Part shown: in pieces, positions 25,296 through 36,500 of the stretch
How positions within the stretch are numbered: the stretch's first letter is position 1
How the letters are laid out: every line of letters begins with the position of its first letter
Source of the DNA: a virus
Length of the DNA stretch: 64,000 nucleotides
Strand: one strand, 5' to 3'
IMG/VR virus record: IMGVR_UViG_3300040751_002080
Coordinates: 24,647 to 88,646 of that record
Made by a program: the position numbers and the translations under genes
Notes under the pieces: model-generated
Databases searched by the model: none
What the model was told of the DNA's origin: nothing
The model's input: the letters and a program-made list of their open reading frames with translations, nothing else

Positions 25296-26405
25296 TTAAA
25301 AATCGGAATCTTTTGTTCCAGTTGGTGTAGGCAATGCAATAGCATTGTACGTAGTACTATCCCAGACAAAATCACTGCTTGGAGTATAAGTGTATACTGT
25401 GCTGTTGATTGTTGCTGTAACACTTTCGTCTACTAACTGGCCAGCTGGGCCGCCTGGTTCTGCTTGGCCGCCTGTTCCTGTATCGCCGTCGTCTAGTTCT
25501 ATTTTAAACTTTAGCTGTGTTGCAGTATTAAATGATGTATTAGTACTTGCATAAATTCTAAAAAAGTTATCGTCATAAATCTGTGCTACAGGTACATCTC
25601 CCGGATTACCGCCTGCTCTGCCGCCACCTTGTTTTTCAAAAATCTTTGTAGTTGGGGCGCCAGTTGCAATAGTTGCATTACTAAATCCAGTTCCTGTACC
25701 TGTTACAGAATCACAACGCCAGGTATTTTGATTTACTCTACCAAATCGTATCTGTCCAGCATCGTTTAATACTTGAGCCCAATCCCAATCTTTTGTGTAT
25801 TGGGTTGCTGTTGTGCCGCCAGTAGCATTTGCTGCAAAACGTATTTCGCCGCCTGCTGCTAAAAAATACAAAAAGTTTTGATGAGATCCAAAGTTAACTG
25901 TAACTTCGTGCGAGATGACTTTTTGTGCATCGGCCGATCCACCAAAACTTGTAATACGAGAACTAGATGTACTTGCTCCTCCTGATGTTTCTAAAGGATT
26001 CGGACCATCGAAACTACTAGTTGGAAAATCTGTTGCTGTATGATTAAATGCTAAAATAGTATTTGCAGTAGTAGTTAAGTCAGTAATATGCTGTTCAGCA
26101 ATTTGATCAACACCTTGTTCAAAATCAGTAGGATCAATGTCCGTTGCTAGTGCGCCAGTTTGATGGACATGTGCAGCTTGTATATCTAACCACAAATCAA
26201 AATATTGTTGTTCGGTTACTGTGTCACTTACTCCTGGAGTATTGCCGCCAACAACTATACTACTACTAAAGTTTCTACCATAACCGCTTGTACTTGTTAA
26301 CGGTGTTGTCAAAGATCCGTAGTCTGTCCAGACAGATTGATCGCCTACACGACCAGCAATCGATTCTCTAATATTATTATAGTTAATGGCTGTTATCTGT
26401 GGCAT
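25296..26405 (-). CDS. Virion structural protein, paralogue of the next gene
   Basis: Protein of 369 aa, Gly/Thr/Ser-rich and probably beta-structured. It shares segments with the protein at 26452-27369: AAGGEIRF, VLNDAGQIRFGR and DDGDTGTGG all recur there in the same order, so the two are paralogues. No catalytic motif is seen. It lies at the distal end of the tail fibre gene block and is read in the same direction, so a fibre or baseplate accessory role is likely. The ATG follows an AAAAAGGA site. Confidence 0.65.
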   Translation of the reverse strand: MPQITAINYNNIRESIAGRVGDQSVWTDYGSLTTPLTSTSGYGRNFSSSIVVGGNTPGVSDTVTEQQYFDLWLDIQAAHVHQTGALATDIDPTDFEQGVDQIAEQHITDLTTTANTILAFNHTATDFPTSSFDGPNPLETSGGASTSSSRITSFGGSADAQKVISHEVTVNFGSHQNFLYFLAAGGEIRFAANATGGTTATQYTKDWDWAQVLNDAGQIRFGRVNQNTWRCDSVTGTGTGFSNATIATGAPTTKIFEKQGGGRAGGNPGDVPVAQIYDDNFFRIYASTNTSFNTATQLKFKIELDDGDTGTGGQAEPGGPAGQLVDESVTATINSTVYTYTPSSDFVWDSTTYNAIALPTPTGTKDSDF

Positions 26406-26451
26406 CTATATTCCTTTTTTATAATGTAACACACTTTACATTGTATGTCAA

Positions 26452-27369
26452 TCATAAATCACTTGTTTTTGCATAGGACGGAGCCGGCGAGTTTACATAC
26501 GAACCCGATGCTCGTATATGCGAAACTGAACTAGTAAGAACTCCTGCTACATATTCGTCGGCGCCGCCGGTGCCTGTATCTAAATCATTAAACACAATAT
26601 TAAAAGTAATATCTGTATTGTTTGATTCTTTTTTTGCTTGAATATAATACTCGTTGTCTGAATATCCACCTGCAATACTACCTGTTTTTCTATATATAGT
26701 TTGATACGAGGTTGTTAAATCTTCATTGCCAATAGCATAGGAAGTACCAGATGGTTTTGTATTGGTAGTTACTGTTCGTCCAAACTTTATCTGGCCAGCA
26801 TTAAATATAATATCATACCAGTCTTGATTTTTTTGCAAGTTAGTATCTGCTGGAACATCATCGATATTAATCGATGAATCGAATCTAATTTCGCCGCCTG
26901 CGTTAAAAAAACATCTACGAGCAGCAATTGAAGAAAATGATATTTTAACAGTATGATTAACTGATTGAGGTTGAGATGTTCCTCCCCACGGAGATGTAGC
27001 ACCATCTCTTACACTATTAACACCGCCTGATTCTATGTCAGCTTGGTTACCGTTTAAAATAAATCTATCGTCCTCAAGTTCAACTATTAATATTTCGTAT
27101 GCATTAAACAACGCATCTGCAATCTCTGCAGAGGTAGTAACTGTATTAATAGTAACCGGTGCTGTATTATTAATGTGTACATACACCTTTTCAAAGTCAG
27201 TGAACAAGTTATTCATATCAGAAACTAACACTTCGTTTCCTTCGGCAACTGGATTACTCGATACAGTATTATTGTATCCTTTATCACCAGACCCAACTCC
27301 TAATACTGCTGAAATTTTTCCTTGTAGTTCGTTGTACCTTGATTGTGAGATAATGTCGCCGACTGCCAT
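26452..27369 (-). CDS. Virion structural protein, paralogue of the previous gene
   Basis: Protein of 305 aa of the same family as 25296-26405, with NAGGEIRF, IFNAGQIKFGR and NDLDTGTGG at corresponding places and a similar N-terminus that ends in a VYVHIN segment. It is shorter mainly at the glycine-rich middle and at the C-terminus. An AAAAGGAAAAG site precedes the ATG. A TGTAAATA sequence on the minus strand, in the gap upstream, is a weak late-promoter candidate. Fold and role are unknown beyond being a probable virion part. Confidence 0.62.
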   Translation of the reverse strand: MAVGDIISQSRYNELQGKISAVLGVGSGDKGYNNTVSSNPVAEGNEVLVSDMNNLFTDFEKVYVHINNTAPVTINTVTTSAEIADALFNAYEILIVELEDDRFILNGNQADIESGGVNSVRDGATSPWGGTSQPQSVNHTVKISFSSIAARRCFFNAGGEIRFDSSINIDDVPADTNLQKNQDWYDIIFNAGQIKFGRTVTTNTKPSGTSYAIGNEDLTTSYQTIYRKTGSIAGGYSDNEYYIQAKKESNNTDITFNIVFNDLDTGTGGADEYVAGVLTSSVSHIRASGSYVNSPAPSYAKTSDL

Positions 27370-27388
27370 AACTTTTCCTTTTTAGTAT

Positions 27389-28924
27389 TTACACTTTTAA
27401 AACGCACTCAACCAACTTTTCTGAAGGATCGTCGCTTGATTCTAATGCAATACCAACTAATGCTTTGGTAGCAGTTTGAGAAGCAACTCCGTCTTCCCAT
27501 GCATACAATGCCATTCCTTTTTGAACTACACCTGTGCATCTTACTGGTACACGACCTTTTAATGCAATAGCTTGTCCGTCGATTTCTGAGTTCATTAAAT
27601 AAGCTGGATTTTCACTAATGACACCAATTGCAAAATCACTAGACTTTGCAGGTCTAGTTTCTGCACTAATATCACGTGCTTCTACAAACTTAGCACTAGA
27701 TACTGCCATTACTGTTCCAACTGGATGTGTTTCTTCTGTGGTATATTTTTCTGCAAGATCGGCATAACGAGCTTTAGTTGCGGTGCCATTAAATATTGTT
27801 GCAGTTAGATTTCCACTGCTATCTCTTGCAGCAATAGTATTTGCGCCAGCAGTGGTTGATGCACTACGTGCCGTGCCTCCTACATCAAGTGCATTTGAAA
27901 CTGTTGCAGTACCATTAAATGTAGTAGCATAAACTGTATTAAACTTTTCAGTTGCACTACCGATATTATATATGTTTGTTGTTTCAGGAAAAATTCCTTT
28001 ATCAACTGCTGCGTTTCTTATTGAAACAATCCCTGTAGCAGATCCGGCAGCTGGTGCAGTTAGTGCAAACAACATTTTATTACTTGCATTATTTTGATTT
28101 ACAAATCTCGGAACTGTACCATCGCTTACATCTATTTTTAGATCATTACTAGCGCCAACTGTAAATCCAACATCACCTAATGCTAATGCATCTGTTGTTT
28201 TTAAATAATCACTAGCTAAGAATCCACCTAAACGTAATGCATCATTTGCTGATCCCCAAATAATTGGTTCGTTAGTAGCACCTGTAACAGGTTGATCCAA
28301 ACTATTTTTTGTAATACCTGTAGCACTATTAACTAATGTAATACCTTTTTTGATTAAACTAAATCCTGTTAACGATGGAACACCGGCTGCTTGTACACCG
28401 TTTAATGTAAACTCTTCTCCAGAGATTACATACAAACTAACATCATTTATTAGAGCAACAATAATAGTTTTTTCAACCGCTGGAACAGAGTTATCATTAA
28501 CACTAACACTAAGCATCTGTGTTGTTCCGCTTCCTGCACTCTGAGGACCTACTAGGATAAACTCGCCTGCGGCTGTTTTACCATATAGCTGATTACTTGT
28601 ACTGCTCCACCACAAATCGCCTTCGTCCAGTCCTGCTGGTTCAGAACTTGATACTTCGGTACCGCCTGCTGTTTTCCATGCACTACCAGTATAAAACTTT
28701 AGTTTAGTAGTTCCTGCATCATACCATACTTGTCCATCAATAGCTTTAGCAGGTGCAGTAGTTCCTCTAAAGTTTTCTAATAAATGAACTATGTTTTCGT
28801 TTTGTGCTTCGCCAAAACCACTATAGTTTTTACCAATAAGTTTTAGATCAGTTGTTTGATCTATTGTGCCGTCTTCAACGACTGTTATCTGTGTACCGTT
28901 ATATCTATTTACAATATAGGCCAT
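27389..28924 (-). CDS. Tail fibre protein with shared N-terminal attachment domain
   Basis: Protein of 511 aa. The first 90 residues (MAY, an acidic strand, then IGKNYSGFGEAQNEN, LLENF and GQVWYD) are shared with the next two fibre genes and probably anchor all three at the same virion site. The middle is Thr/Ser/Gly-rich with beta repeats (FNGTATVSNAL, FNGTATKARYAD). The end, from about residue 400, contains VGTVMAVSSAKFVEA, AIALKGRVPVRCTG and GIALESSDD, a globular end domain like those of many marine T4-like fibres. It may be a chaperone-type or receptor-binding end; I cannot tell which. A GATAAATA late motif is 30 bp upstream. Confidence 0.75.
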   Translation of the reverse strand: MAYIVNRYNGTQITVVEDGTIDQTTDLKLIGKNYSGFGEAQNENIVHLLENFRGTTAPAKAIDGQVWYDAGTTKLKFYTGSAWKTAGGTEVSSSEPAGLDEGDLWWSSTSNQLYGKTAAGEFILVGPQSAGSGTTQMLSVSVNDNSVPAVEKTIIVALINDVSLYVISGEEFTLNGVQAAGVPSLTGFSLIKKGITLVNSATGITKNSLDQPVTGATNEPIIWGSANDALRLGGFLASDYLKTTDALALGDVGFTVGASNDLKIDVSDGTVPRFVNQNNASNKMLFALTAPAAGSATGIVSIRNAAVDKGIFPETTNIYNIGSATEKFNTVYATTFNGTATVSNALDVGGTARSASTTAGANTIAARDSSGNLTATIFNGTATKARYADLAEKYTTEETHPVGTVMAVSSAKFVEARDISAETRPAKSSDFAIGVISENPAYLMNSEIDGQAIALKGRVPVRCTGVVQKGMALYAWEDGVASQTATKALVGIALESSDDPSEKLVECVLKV

Positions 28925-28954
28925 TGTTGCTCCTCGTGCTTAGTGCTCTTATGT

Positions 28955-28962
28955 TATTTATC
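28955..28962 (-). promoter_or_regulatory. T4-late-type promoter motif GATAAATA
   Basis: Minus-strand GATAAATA lies 30 bp before the ATG at 28924, with a GAGGAG ribosome site between. It overlaps the intergenic gap and the last codons of the upstream fibre gene, and it is the same octamer as at 33495 and 51094. Confidence 0.55.
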
Positions 28963-28963
28963 G

Positions 28964-30886
28964 TTAAAGTGCCGATGCTGCTATTGTACTTCCATTAACG
29001 TCCCATATGCCGCCGCTTACTTGCATAGTTATTATCAATCTATTTGCTGTTAGATTAACTGTTGCTGTAGGAGCAGTGATTGTAAAGTCACCTATAACAT
29101 TAACGTTTTGTGTACCAGCACTATCAACTGCTGTTAAAGATTTTACAACACCACTATTAACATCAATAGGATCTGATGAAGCTGTATAATAGTATGCATG
29201 TATTTTTGCAGTTTTTCCTTGAGTGTCAAACGGTGCTGCGGGTATTGGAGATATTTCTGTTAATAGTACAGCAATATTAGTAAGCAATCCGTCATCTGCA
29301 AAAGTGTCACCATATGTTCCTGTTGCATAGGTAGTACCTAATCCAGTAACATCTACTCCCATAACTATTGTTGATGATGCTAGTTCGTCATCAACATATC
29401 TTTTAACTACTACATCTTGATCAGCACCTTCTGTTAATAATGCATTGTCGGCTTTACGGCGTGGACTTACCGGAGTTTCTACATTTGTTATTTTTACTTT
29501 GTTTATTAAGTTTATACTACCAGTTGATGCAAACTCTAAGTTACTAGTTGTTGTAATGCGATCTTCAGTGAAGGTCATTGTATCACTTTGTAGGTTGTTT
29601 CCTACTACTAGTGTATTAAGCTGACCTATTCCTGTTAGACTACTGTTTACAACCGTTGATCCTAACGTATCTAAAGACAATACATTTGTATTATCAATAG
29701 CATAGTTGTTTAACTCGTTGTCAATATTAATATTATGACTACTTGTCCAACTGTTAGTTGCATTTAACCAAGTCCAGCGTTTGTCGTCTCCCTGTACTCT
29801 TATAACAATGCCGCCGTCATCTGCTTCGCTGTCAGTTGCTAATGTACTATCGTCTTTTATTGCAAGTTCAATTTGATGGTCTTCAACTCTAAGAGTAGCA
29901 ATATCTAAACTTACCGAGTTTCCTTCGATTAATAAATCTCCAGTAACACGCAAGTCTCCTGTAACATCTAACGTATATGCAGGATTTGTTTTAAATATAC
30001 CAATCTTTTTAGTGTCAGCGTCAAAATACATAGCAGTGTATGTGCCCGAAACATCTTTAAGATCTACTCGCATGTCAGCATCTTGAATATTATTCTGCCA
30101 GACAGTAGTTTGTCCACTTACTTTTATTGTAAGATCTGTATCAAGTCCAATACTCAATCCAAGGTCATTAGCTATTGCCAATCTGCCTGTTGTGACATCA
30201 TCAACTACAGCACTTAAAAAACTGTTTTGATCAAATACATTTCCAAGCTCGTCTACAATTTGACCAGCACTAGAGGCTTTCCCATAAAATTCAAAATCAA
30301 CAAACGCTGAGTTTATGTTTACACCTTGTTTTAAAGTAGTAAATCCTGTGATAGCCGGAAAAGGTGTAAAGGTTGTATTTTCTTTTGAAACAATTGCATA
30401 TAAACTGCCATTTAGATACTTTTTAATAATCACTCTATTTTGACTTGTAGTATCTCTAATAGTTGCAATCTCATCGCCTGATTTAAGTTGGTTTTTTGTA
30501 TATGCCGGTCCTACTAAAACAGCATTAGTGCCGTTCCAAAATAATAGCTGATCCTTTGATGCATCAATCCATATGTCTCCAGGTATTAGTTCTGATGGCT
30601 GAGAACTGGCATATATTGTGCTATCGGTACTTCTAAATGTTGTACCATCATATATTTTTAATCTGCCTGTAGCAGTATCATACCAAAGTTGTCCTTTGAG
30701 TGGTTTTACCGGTGCTGTACTATTACTAAAGTTTTCCAGCATCTTAATAAAGTTTTCATTTATACTTTCGCCAAATCCTTGATAGTTTTTTCCTATTAGT
30801 GCAATATCTGCACTGGATATATCTAACCTACCATCAACTAGTTCTACTAGTAACGATCCGTCTGTTTTGTTTAGTTTATAGGCCAT
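28964..30886 (-). CDS. Tail fibre protein (second of three paralogues)
   Basis: Protein of 640 aa whose N-terminus (MAYKLNKTDG, IGKNYQGFGESINEN, MLENF, GQLWYDTATG) matches its two neighbours. The rest differs: a central region with a VTGDLRVTGDLLIEGNSVSLD beta repeat, typical of fibre shafts, and a C-terminal domain of about 200 residues that ends NLTANRLIITMQVSGGIWDVNG. No collar domain or peptidase motif is seen. It starts directly after the stop of the collar-domain fibre gene (TAAATG) with a GGAG site. It is probably a structural component of the same fibre or of a parallel one. Confidence 0.72.
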   Translation of the reverse strand: MAYKLNKTDGSLLVELVDGRLDISSADIALIGKNYQGFGESINENFIKMLENFSNSTAPVKPLKGQLWYDTATGRLKIYDGTTFRSTDSTIYASSQPSELIPGDIWIDASKDQLLFWNGTNAVLVGPAYTKNQLKSGDEIATIRDTTSQNRVIIKKYLNGSLYAIVSKENTTFTPFPAITGFTTLKQGVNINSAFVDFEFYGKASSAGQIVDELGNVFDQNSFLSAVVDDVTTGRLAIANDLGLSIGLDTDLTIKVSGQTTVWQNNIQDADMRVDLKDVSGTYTAMYFDADTKKIGIFKTNPAYTLDVTGDLRVTGDLLIEGNSVSLDIATLRVEDHQIELAIKDDSTLATDSEADDGGIVIRVQGDDKRWTWLNATNSWTSSHNINIDNELNNYAIDNTNVLSLDTLGSTVVNSSLTGIGQLNTLVVGNNLQSDTMTFTEDRITTTSNLEFASTGSINLINKVKITNVETPVSPRRKADNALLTEGADQDVVVKRYVDDELASSTIVMGVDVTGLGTTYATGTYGDTFADDGLLTNIAVLLTEISPIPAAPFDTQGKTAKIHAYYYTASSDPIDVNSGVVKSLTAVDSAGTQNVNVIGDFTITAPTATVNLTANRLIITMQVSGGIWDVNGSTIAASAL

Positions 30887-32869
30887 TTATGATACTCCGT
30901 GATAGATAATAAAGTTAAGTGCAAGGAACGGATTTGTTATATTTAATGCATCGTTTGCTAAATCTACTACACCTCCTGATGTTCGCAGACGTGTTCCAGT
31001 TCCTGATATGTCGCCGTCTCCTGGTACAACTTCTGATGCACTTGCTGTAGCTGTTGTAGTAGCATAGAATTGCTCTCCTGTACTACTTTTTAAGTCGTGC
31101 TCGTGTTCGGGTAAGTTAGATGCTGCTATTGTAACTTCTTCACTACCTGCTACACCACCCATAACACCTACAGTTGATGATGTAATTCTATTTGCTGATA
31201 CTACTTGTCCTAGCCCTGCAGGAGTTCTTCCTCGCATATCTGGTATTTTAAACAATGTATTAGGATCACTCGGTGTTCCATGATACCATGTTGTTGGATC
31301 TGCTGAAAGATATCCTAATACTGTTGCCAAAGCACCGTATGTTGTTAATGATTTTTCTGTTCCGTCTAATATAAACCATCCATCAGGTGCAATCAATCCA
31401 CCGTACATGATTACTGTGCCAACTGGCATAGTATCGATAGAACCAATAATCTGTGCAGGCGTTGCTTTAACTAACGTTCCGCCTTGATTTAATAATACTT
31501 CATCTGTTGTTCTATTGATGCTCGATGCTGCTGATCTACTAGAAATAGCAGTTGATTGTATAGTAGATGTAAATGTTTTAGTAGAGCCGCCTGTCTGGCC
31601 GTCAAATACAAAACTAGTTGCACTAACATCTCCTGCTAGTGAAAAAGTAGTTACACTGTTGAGTTTTGCTGTACTACCAGCTGTACCGCTAACATTACCT
31701 GTTACATTACCTGTTAAGTTACCTGTTATACGATTAGCATGTAATGTATCGTAAGGTAATACTGATGAGCCTATAGAATAAACATTTGCAGTATCAGGCA
31801 ATATGCTAGTAGTAGTAAGGCTTCCATCAACATCAAAGTTTCCAGTTACAGTTAGATTTCCTGTTATACTAGTATTTCCTGTTAATGCTGTAGTACCAGT
31901 TACTGATAGGTTGCCGGTAAGTTTTTGATTTCCAACTACGTCTAAACTTTCTGTTGGAGACAGGTTGTTGATGCCTACATTAGTGTTTCCTTTAACTCTG
32001 ATTGGTATTGCAAAGTTGCCGTTGTTGTTAACTCTTAAATCTATCGGAGCACCTGGAACAGCGTTTTCAACAATGCTATTATTACCTTCAACTAACAAAC
32101 TTAATGTTTTTGAAACACCAACTTCTAAGCCCTGATTGGTTTTTATTTGAAGTTTTTCTGTAAGTTGATTAACAATGTTGTTGCGCATAAATGTTGAACT
32201 TGGTATTGTTGCTCCACTAATAAGTAAGTTTTCTGCGTTAGTTGCAGTGCCATTAAACTTTGCTGCTGACAATGTTTGATTAAAGTTTGTTCCAACTTTT
32301 ATCGGTGTTACACTATTAAATCCAGCAAATGATGTTTTGGGCGAAAACTCAACTCTACTTGTAATACTAACTGGTATATTTTCAATGTATACGACTACTA
32401 CTGTTCTAGTTGTATCTGTAGTATCTACTAGCTCAACTGATTTAGCTCCAGTGGTGTTTCCATTGCTAAAATCAGGACCTACTAACAGCCACCCGCTGCC
32501 TGTATACAAATACAACTGACTAGTACTAGTATTAACCCAAAGATCGCCTTTGACACTGTTTGTACTATCAGGTTCTGAGGCATTCTTTTTTAAGCCGCCG
32601 GCTGCAACCCAGTTTGTTCCGTCGTATATTTTTAACTGATCTATACTATCTGTAGTGTCATACCAGAGTTGTCCTTCAACTGGATTTAATGGTGGATTTG
32701 CATTTGCAAAGTTTTCTAATAACTTTAAAAAGTTTTCATTAATAGCAACACCATAATCTGATAATAGTCTACCTGGAAGTTTTAGACTAGTTTCTGTATT
32801 GATTGCGTTATCTTCAACAGTTATAATACCTTTATTAGATTGGTCAGTGAATGGAACTTCGTATGCCAT
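30887..32869 (-). CDS. Tail fibre protein with phage collar domain
   Basis: Protein of 660 aa with three parts. The N-terminal domain is shared with the two downstream fibres (GRLLSDYGVAINEN, LLENF, GQLWYD). The shaft holds LTGNLSVTGTTALTGN and ITGNLTGNVTGNVSG repeats near residues 310-400. A C-terminal tail-collar domain begins at about residue 480 with PVGTVIMYGG...PDGWFILDGTE and continues into FKIPDMRGRTPAGLG. The collar domain is the usual receptor-facing end of short and long fibres. A near-perfect AGGAGGT site precedes the ATG, which overlaps the upstream stop by one base. It is a likely host-recognition protein. Confidence 0.82.
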   Translation of the reverse strand: MAYEVPFTDQSNKGIITVEDNAINTETSLKLPGRLLSDYGVAINENFLKLLENFANANPPLNPVEGQLWYDTTDSIDQLKIYDGTNWVAAGGLKKNASEPDSTNSVKGDLWVNTSTSQLYLYTGSGWLLVGPDFSNGNTTGAKSVELVDTTDTTRTVVVVYIENIPVSITSRVEFSPKTSFAGFNSVTPIKVGTNFNQTLSAAKFNGTATNAENLLISGATIPSSTFMRNNIVNQLTEKLQIKTNQGLEVGVSKTLSLLVEGNNSIVENAVPGAPIDLRVNNNGNFAIPIRVKGNTNVGINNLSPTESLDVVGNQKLTGNLSVTGTTALTGNTSITGNLTVTGNFDVDGSLTTTSILPDTANVYSIGSSVLPYDTLHANRITGNLTGNVTGNVSGTAGSTAKLNSVTTFSLAGDVSATSFVFDGQTGGSTKTFTSTIQSTAISSRSAASSINRTTDEVLLNQGGTLVKATPAQIIGSIDTMPVGTVIMYGGLIAPDGWFILDGTEKSLTTYGALATVLGYLSADPTTWYHGTPSDPNTLFKIPDMRGRTPAGLGQVVSANRITSSTVGVMGGVAGSEEVTIAASNLPEHEHDLKSSTGEQFYATTTATASASEVVPGDGDISGTGTRLRTSGGVVDLANDALNITNPFLALNFIIYHGVS

Positions 32870-33471
32870 TAAGTATTACCTCCTGAAAGACTTTGTACTC
32901 TTACAGTATAATCAATCTGTATTAATCTGTTGAGTGATTTTTGTACCGGATGGAAAATCACGTGAGTAAGAAGTCTTCCTGTTCCGCTTGCTGAATAACC
33001 TACTAAACCAAGTTCATCAAATACAAACTGTTGTTCTGTATTGGCCGCAGTATCAAATGCATCCTGTCCTTCTGGTTCGCCGTAGTCTAACAAACAACTT
33101 ACAACAATATCAGTATAGTTTGTACCAGTAACGTGACGTGTTTCTATTTTGTTTCGTTGTGGATCAACATTGTTTACACTGCGATCGTCTACCACTTTTG
33201 CATATGTTTGATTGTACAAACTAGCATTTGTACCAGTACTGTTTGGCGTTAAGTATGTAATAATACCTGTTGGGTCAACACTAGTGCCACCGTTGCCAAA
33301 TGCCATTTGATATATATAACCTGAACCGGCATTGCCGAGGCTTTCTGCAAGGCTAATACTCATATTTTCATAATGAATAGCATTGCGCTTGTTAACAAAT
33401 ACATGCCCACTTTCTGGATTGTGTATTTTTATGTGTCCTTCGAGGTGTACACCGCTTTGTTCGTTAATCAT
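32869..33471 (-). CDS. Virion structural protein (tail)
   Basis: Protein of 200 aa with no recognised enzyme motif. It begins MINEQSGVHLEGHIKIHN, has a FVNKRNAIHYENM segment and ends in a beta-rich VIFHPVQKSLNRLIQIDY region. The composition and its position between the giant structural gene and the fibre genes point to a virion component, probably linking fibres and baseplate. It has its own late motif (33495-33502) at the favourable distance of 24 bp. I cannot assign a T4 counterpart. Confidence 0.65.
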   Translation of the reverse strand: MINEQSGVHLEGHIKIHNPESGHVFVNKRNAIHYENMSISLAESLGNAGSGYIYQMAFGNGGTSVDPTGIITYLTPNSTGTNASLYNQTYAKVVDDRSVNNVDPQRNKIETRHVTGTNYTDIVVSCLLDYGEPEGQDAFDTAANTEQQFVFDELGLVGYSASGTGRLLTHVIFHPVQKSLNRLIQIDYTVRVQSLSGGNT

Positions 33472-33494
33472 GTTTCCATTCCGTTCCTATAATG

Positions 33495-33502
33495 TATTTA
33501 TC
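33495..33502 (-). promoter_or_regulatory. T4-late-type promoter motif GATAAATA
   Basis: Minus-strand GATAAATA, 24 bp before the ATG at 33471. It overlaps the stop codon region of the giant structural gene, so it gives the fibre block a separate late start. Confidence 0.58.
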
Positions 33503-36500
33503 GGGGTAGCGATATTGTTTTGTCTGTTATAAATTTAGCTATTTGATTTGTACTATTTGCTAGGGATTTTCCTGTATCGTTCCATATTTTTCCTGTTCTG
33601 CGAACAACTTCAATGAATATTCCATCTGCAGGAGCATCGATATAATCTGCAAGTGTTAACACTGTGATTGTACTACCGTCGACTGTTATTATATTTTCAA
33701 TAGTATACTCTGGATCTATTGTTACATCTGCTTCAGGCGAATCTTGATCTACTGTTTTGTCAAATGTTACAATATTATCTTTGCGCAACCTAGTGCCGGC
33801 TAAAAATACATCAATCTCGTTTACACTAGTTGGAATAAAATCAAGTATAAACTCTTTGGTACTAGAATCACCAATAAACATAGTTTTAGCTGTTTCGTCT
33901 TTATAAGGAATATTTTCTTCTATACCTTGTCCTTGTACTTTTGTTGCAACTGGATATTGCTCTTTTATACCTGTTCCTAGCGTTCCTCTTCTTAGTTGTC
34001 TAAGTAGATTGCCGTCAACACTAAAGTATTCGATGCGTTCTTTGTCAATCCAAACAACTCCCGGAGTGCCAAGTGCTTTATTTGGTTCTTGTATTCCTGT
34101 GCTGTCAACTAACTGAATAGATAAATCATAATAGTTTAATGGTTGTTGCAACTTATACTCGTTATCTTTGTTTAAACGCTTGAAGTGGAATCTGTTTAAC
34201 ATATCTTTAAAGATACGATATCCAAACTTAGGATCGCTTGTTAATGCGGTAAACTGCAATACTTCAACTTTGTCATTTGATGTAACTTTGTTGTAAAGTT
34301 GAACGCCAGATCCACTTGCATCAAGTGAGTAATCGTTTTGTGGAGAAAGTAATATTCCGTTTTTAAATACCCAAACATAGTTTGCACTTAATGCAGGTTT
34401 TTCAAGTTTGATAAATCCTCTACTCAACAAGTTTTTATCAATATAAAACTGTGTTCCTGCTGGTGCTTGATTTGTATTCCAAACAATATCATACGAGTTT
34501 CTTTCAAATCCGTTTATATCATGGTTACTGAATACATAGATATCAACTGTTTCCCAATCAGCAGGTGCTTCTGTTAGTGATAATACATCAGTTTCAATAA
34601 GTTTAATATCACCAATGATTGCCTTTGTGCTATCGTTTTCCCAACTTGCTACAATCTCTGGTGTATCATCAATACTTTTTAGCTGGAATAGTTCTCTAAT
34701 ATATCCTTGAAGTTCTATTGTTAACGTCGAACCCGATCTGCTAAACTTTTCAACACAAGCAATAACTGTAGTACTATCATCAGATAATTCAAAACTTATA
34801 TCTTGTCCAACTGCTGGATCATTAACTTCTGAACCATTTTGTATTTGTACTGTTGTGTTTAAAAAGTAATATTCTGCATCTCTGATAATAAAGATTTCTA
34901 AAGTATCTCCAATCAATCCTACATTGTTGTTGAGAAGTTGTACTCTGCCATTTGCAGTGTCATAATAATAATCAAGTACATCGACAATAGAACCATTAAT
35001 ATATAATACAACGTCAGTGTTTCTAACTGCTGTTGTATCTTCAAACTGCCATCTATCAATGTCGTAAGCACGGTTGCTATCTATTGTATATTTTTTTCTA
35101 TAACCTGCATTTAAGAATCTACCATCACCACGTTTTACTAAAATATTGTGCGATAAAGGTTTATCAATAACTGGTAGTGCAACATCATTTGTAAATCTAT
35201 GAACTTTATTTGTACCATCGGTTACAAAAGTATTGTCGATTACCATTTGACTGTATTGATTTACGCTGCCGTCATATATTGTATATCCAATGATTTTTCC
35301 AGCAGTTACTTTGATAGGAAACTCTAGTTGGGCATTACCAGTATCTGATTCTGTAAGTCCGTAATCTGTTGTATCGTTTTGTAATACGCCATTTATTGTT
35401 ACAAACGAACTCAATCCAGACTTCCATGTGATTGGCAGGTTATATATAAACGTATCACCAGTAGAAACAATATTATCACTATCGATTAAATCTACACCGT
35501 TGGTTCCTATTGTAAGTATTGAAAGATTTTTTCCTTCGTCTAATGCTGTACTATCGTTTAAACTTATGAACTTGTTTTCATAGTCGACATTTAAATCGTC
35601 ATTATCAATAATGTCGCCGTCAACTTTTACAACCAATGTAGTGTTTGTTTGTGGAAAGTTGTCAAACTCCCATTCAATAGTTGTACCATCTGTGATATAG
35701 TTTCTAACACTAATAACACCCTGGCCGTCTACACTTCTATTATAAACTTGTATGTCTACAGTATCAAGCACCTGTCCTGGTACTTGCTCTTCTGGACCAC
35801 CACTGGTAGTTTCTGTAACAAAGCCGTCGCCGTCAACAACTATGTCGCCAGAGTCGATACCTTTAGCAGTTGTGTATTCAAAGTTTCCACCTTGTAAACT
35901 TACATCGTATGCAGTTGATTCTGGAGTAAAGCTACCATCGCTTGTTGATTTTCTAATGATCACAACATCGCCGTCTTTGGTTTCAATAACATCGCTGTCT
36001 AAGAATACGGTATTTGTAATATTATCGCCTTGCGGTGACACCATTTTTGCATTTGGATTGGCTGTTACACTACTTCCATCGTAAAACGGGTCGTCTATTC
36101 TTACATTATTAAGATATACATTGTATGTTACACCCGATTCCAATACACTGCTCAATGATATTATTTGAGTACTGCCATCTAATGTAATGATTTCATCTTC
36201 ATAGTTAGTGTCAAACGTATCAAAATCAATACCATAAGAGTTTGCATCAAACCCAGTATTTTCGCCAAAGCCGATACTATCCATTTGAACGCCACCGTAG
36301 TCAACACCACTCATTAACTGACTTAGTTCTTTGCCTGGCATGTTTGTAGTAGGCTTGTAAAAGAAGTTTATTCTATCTTCAGCAGTTAACAGGTTGGATG
36401 ATTTTTTATAGTTTATAACAACAGCAGCATTATTTGCAGGTGCAGTAGTAAATGTTATTTTACCACGATATCTATCAAATGTCTTGGTTGTATCAATAAT

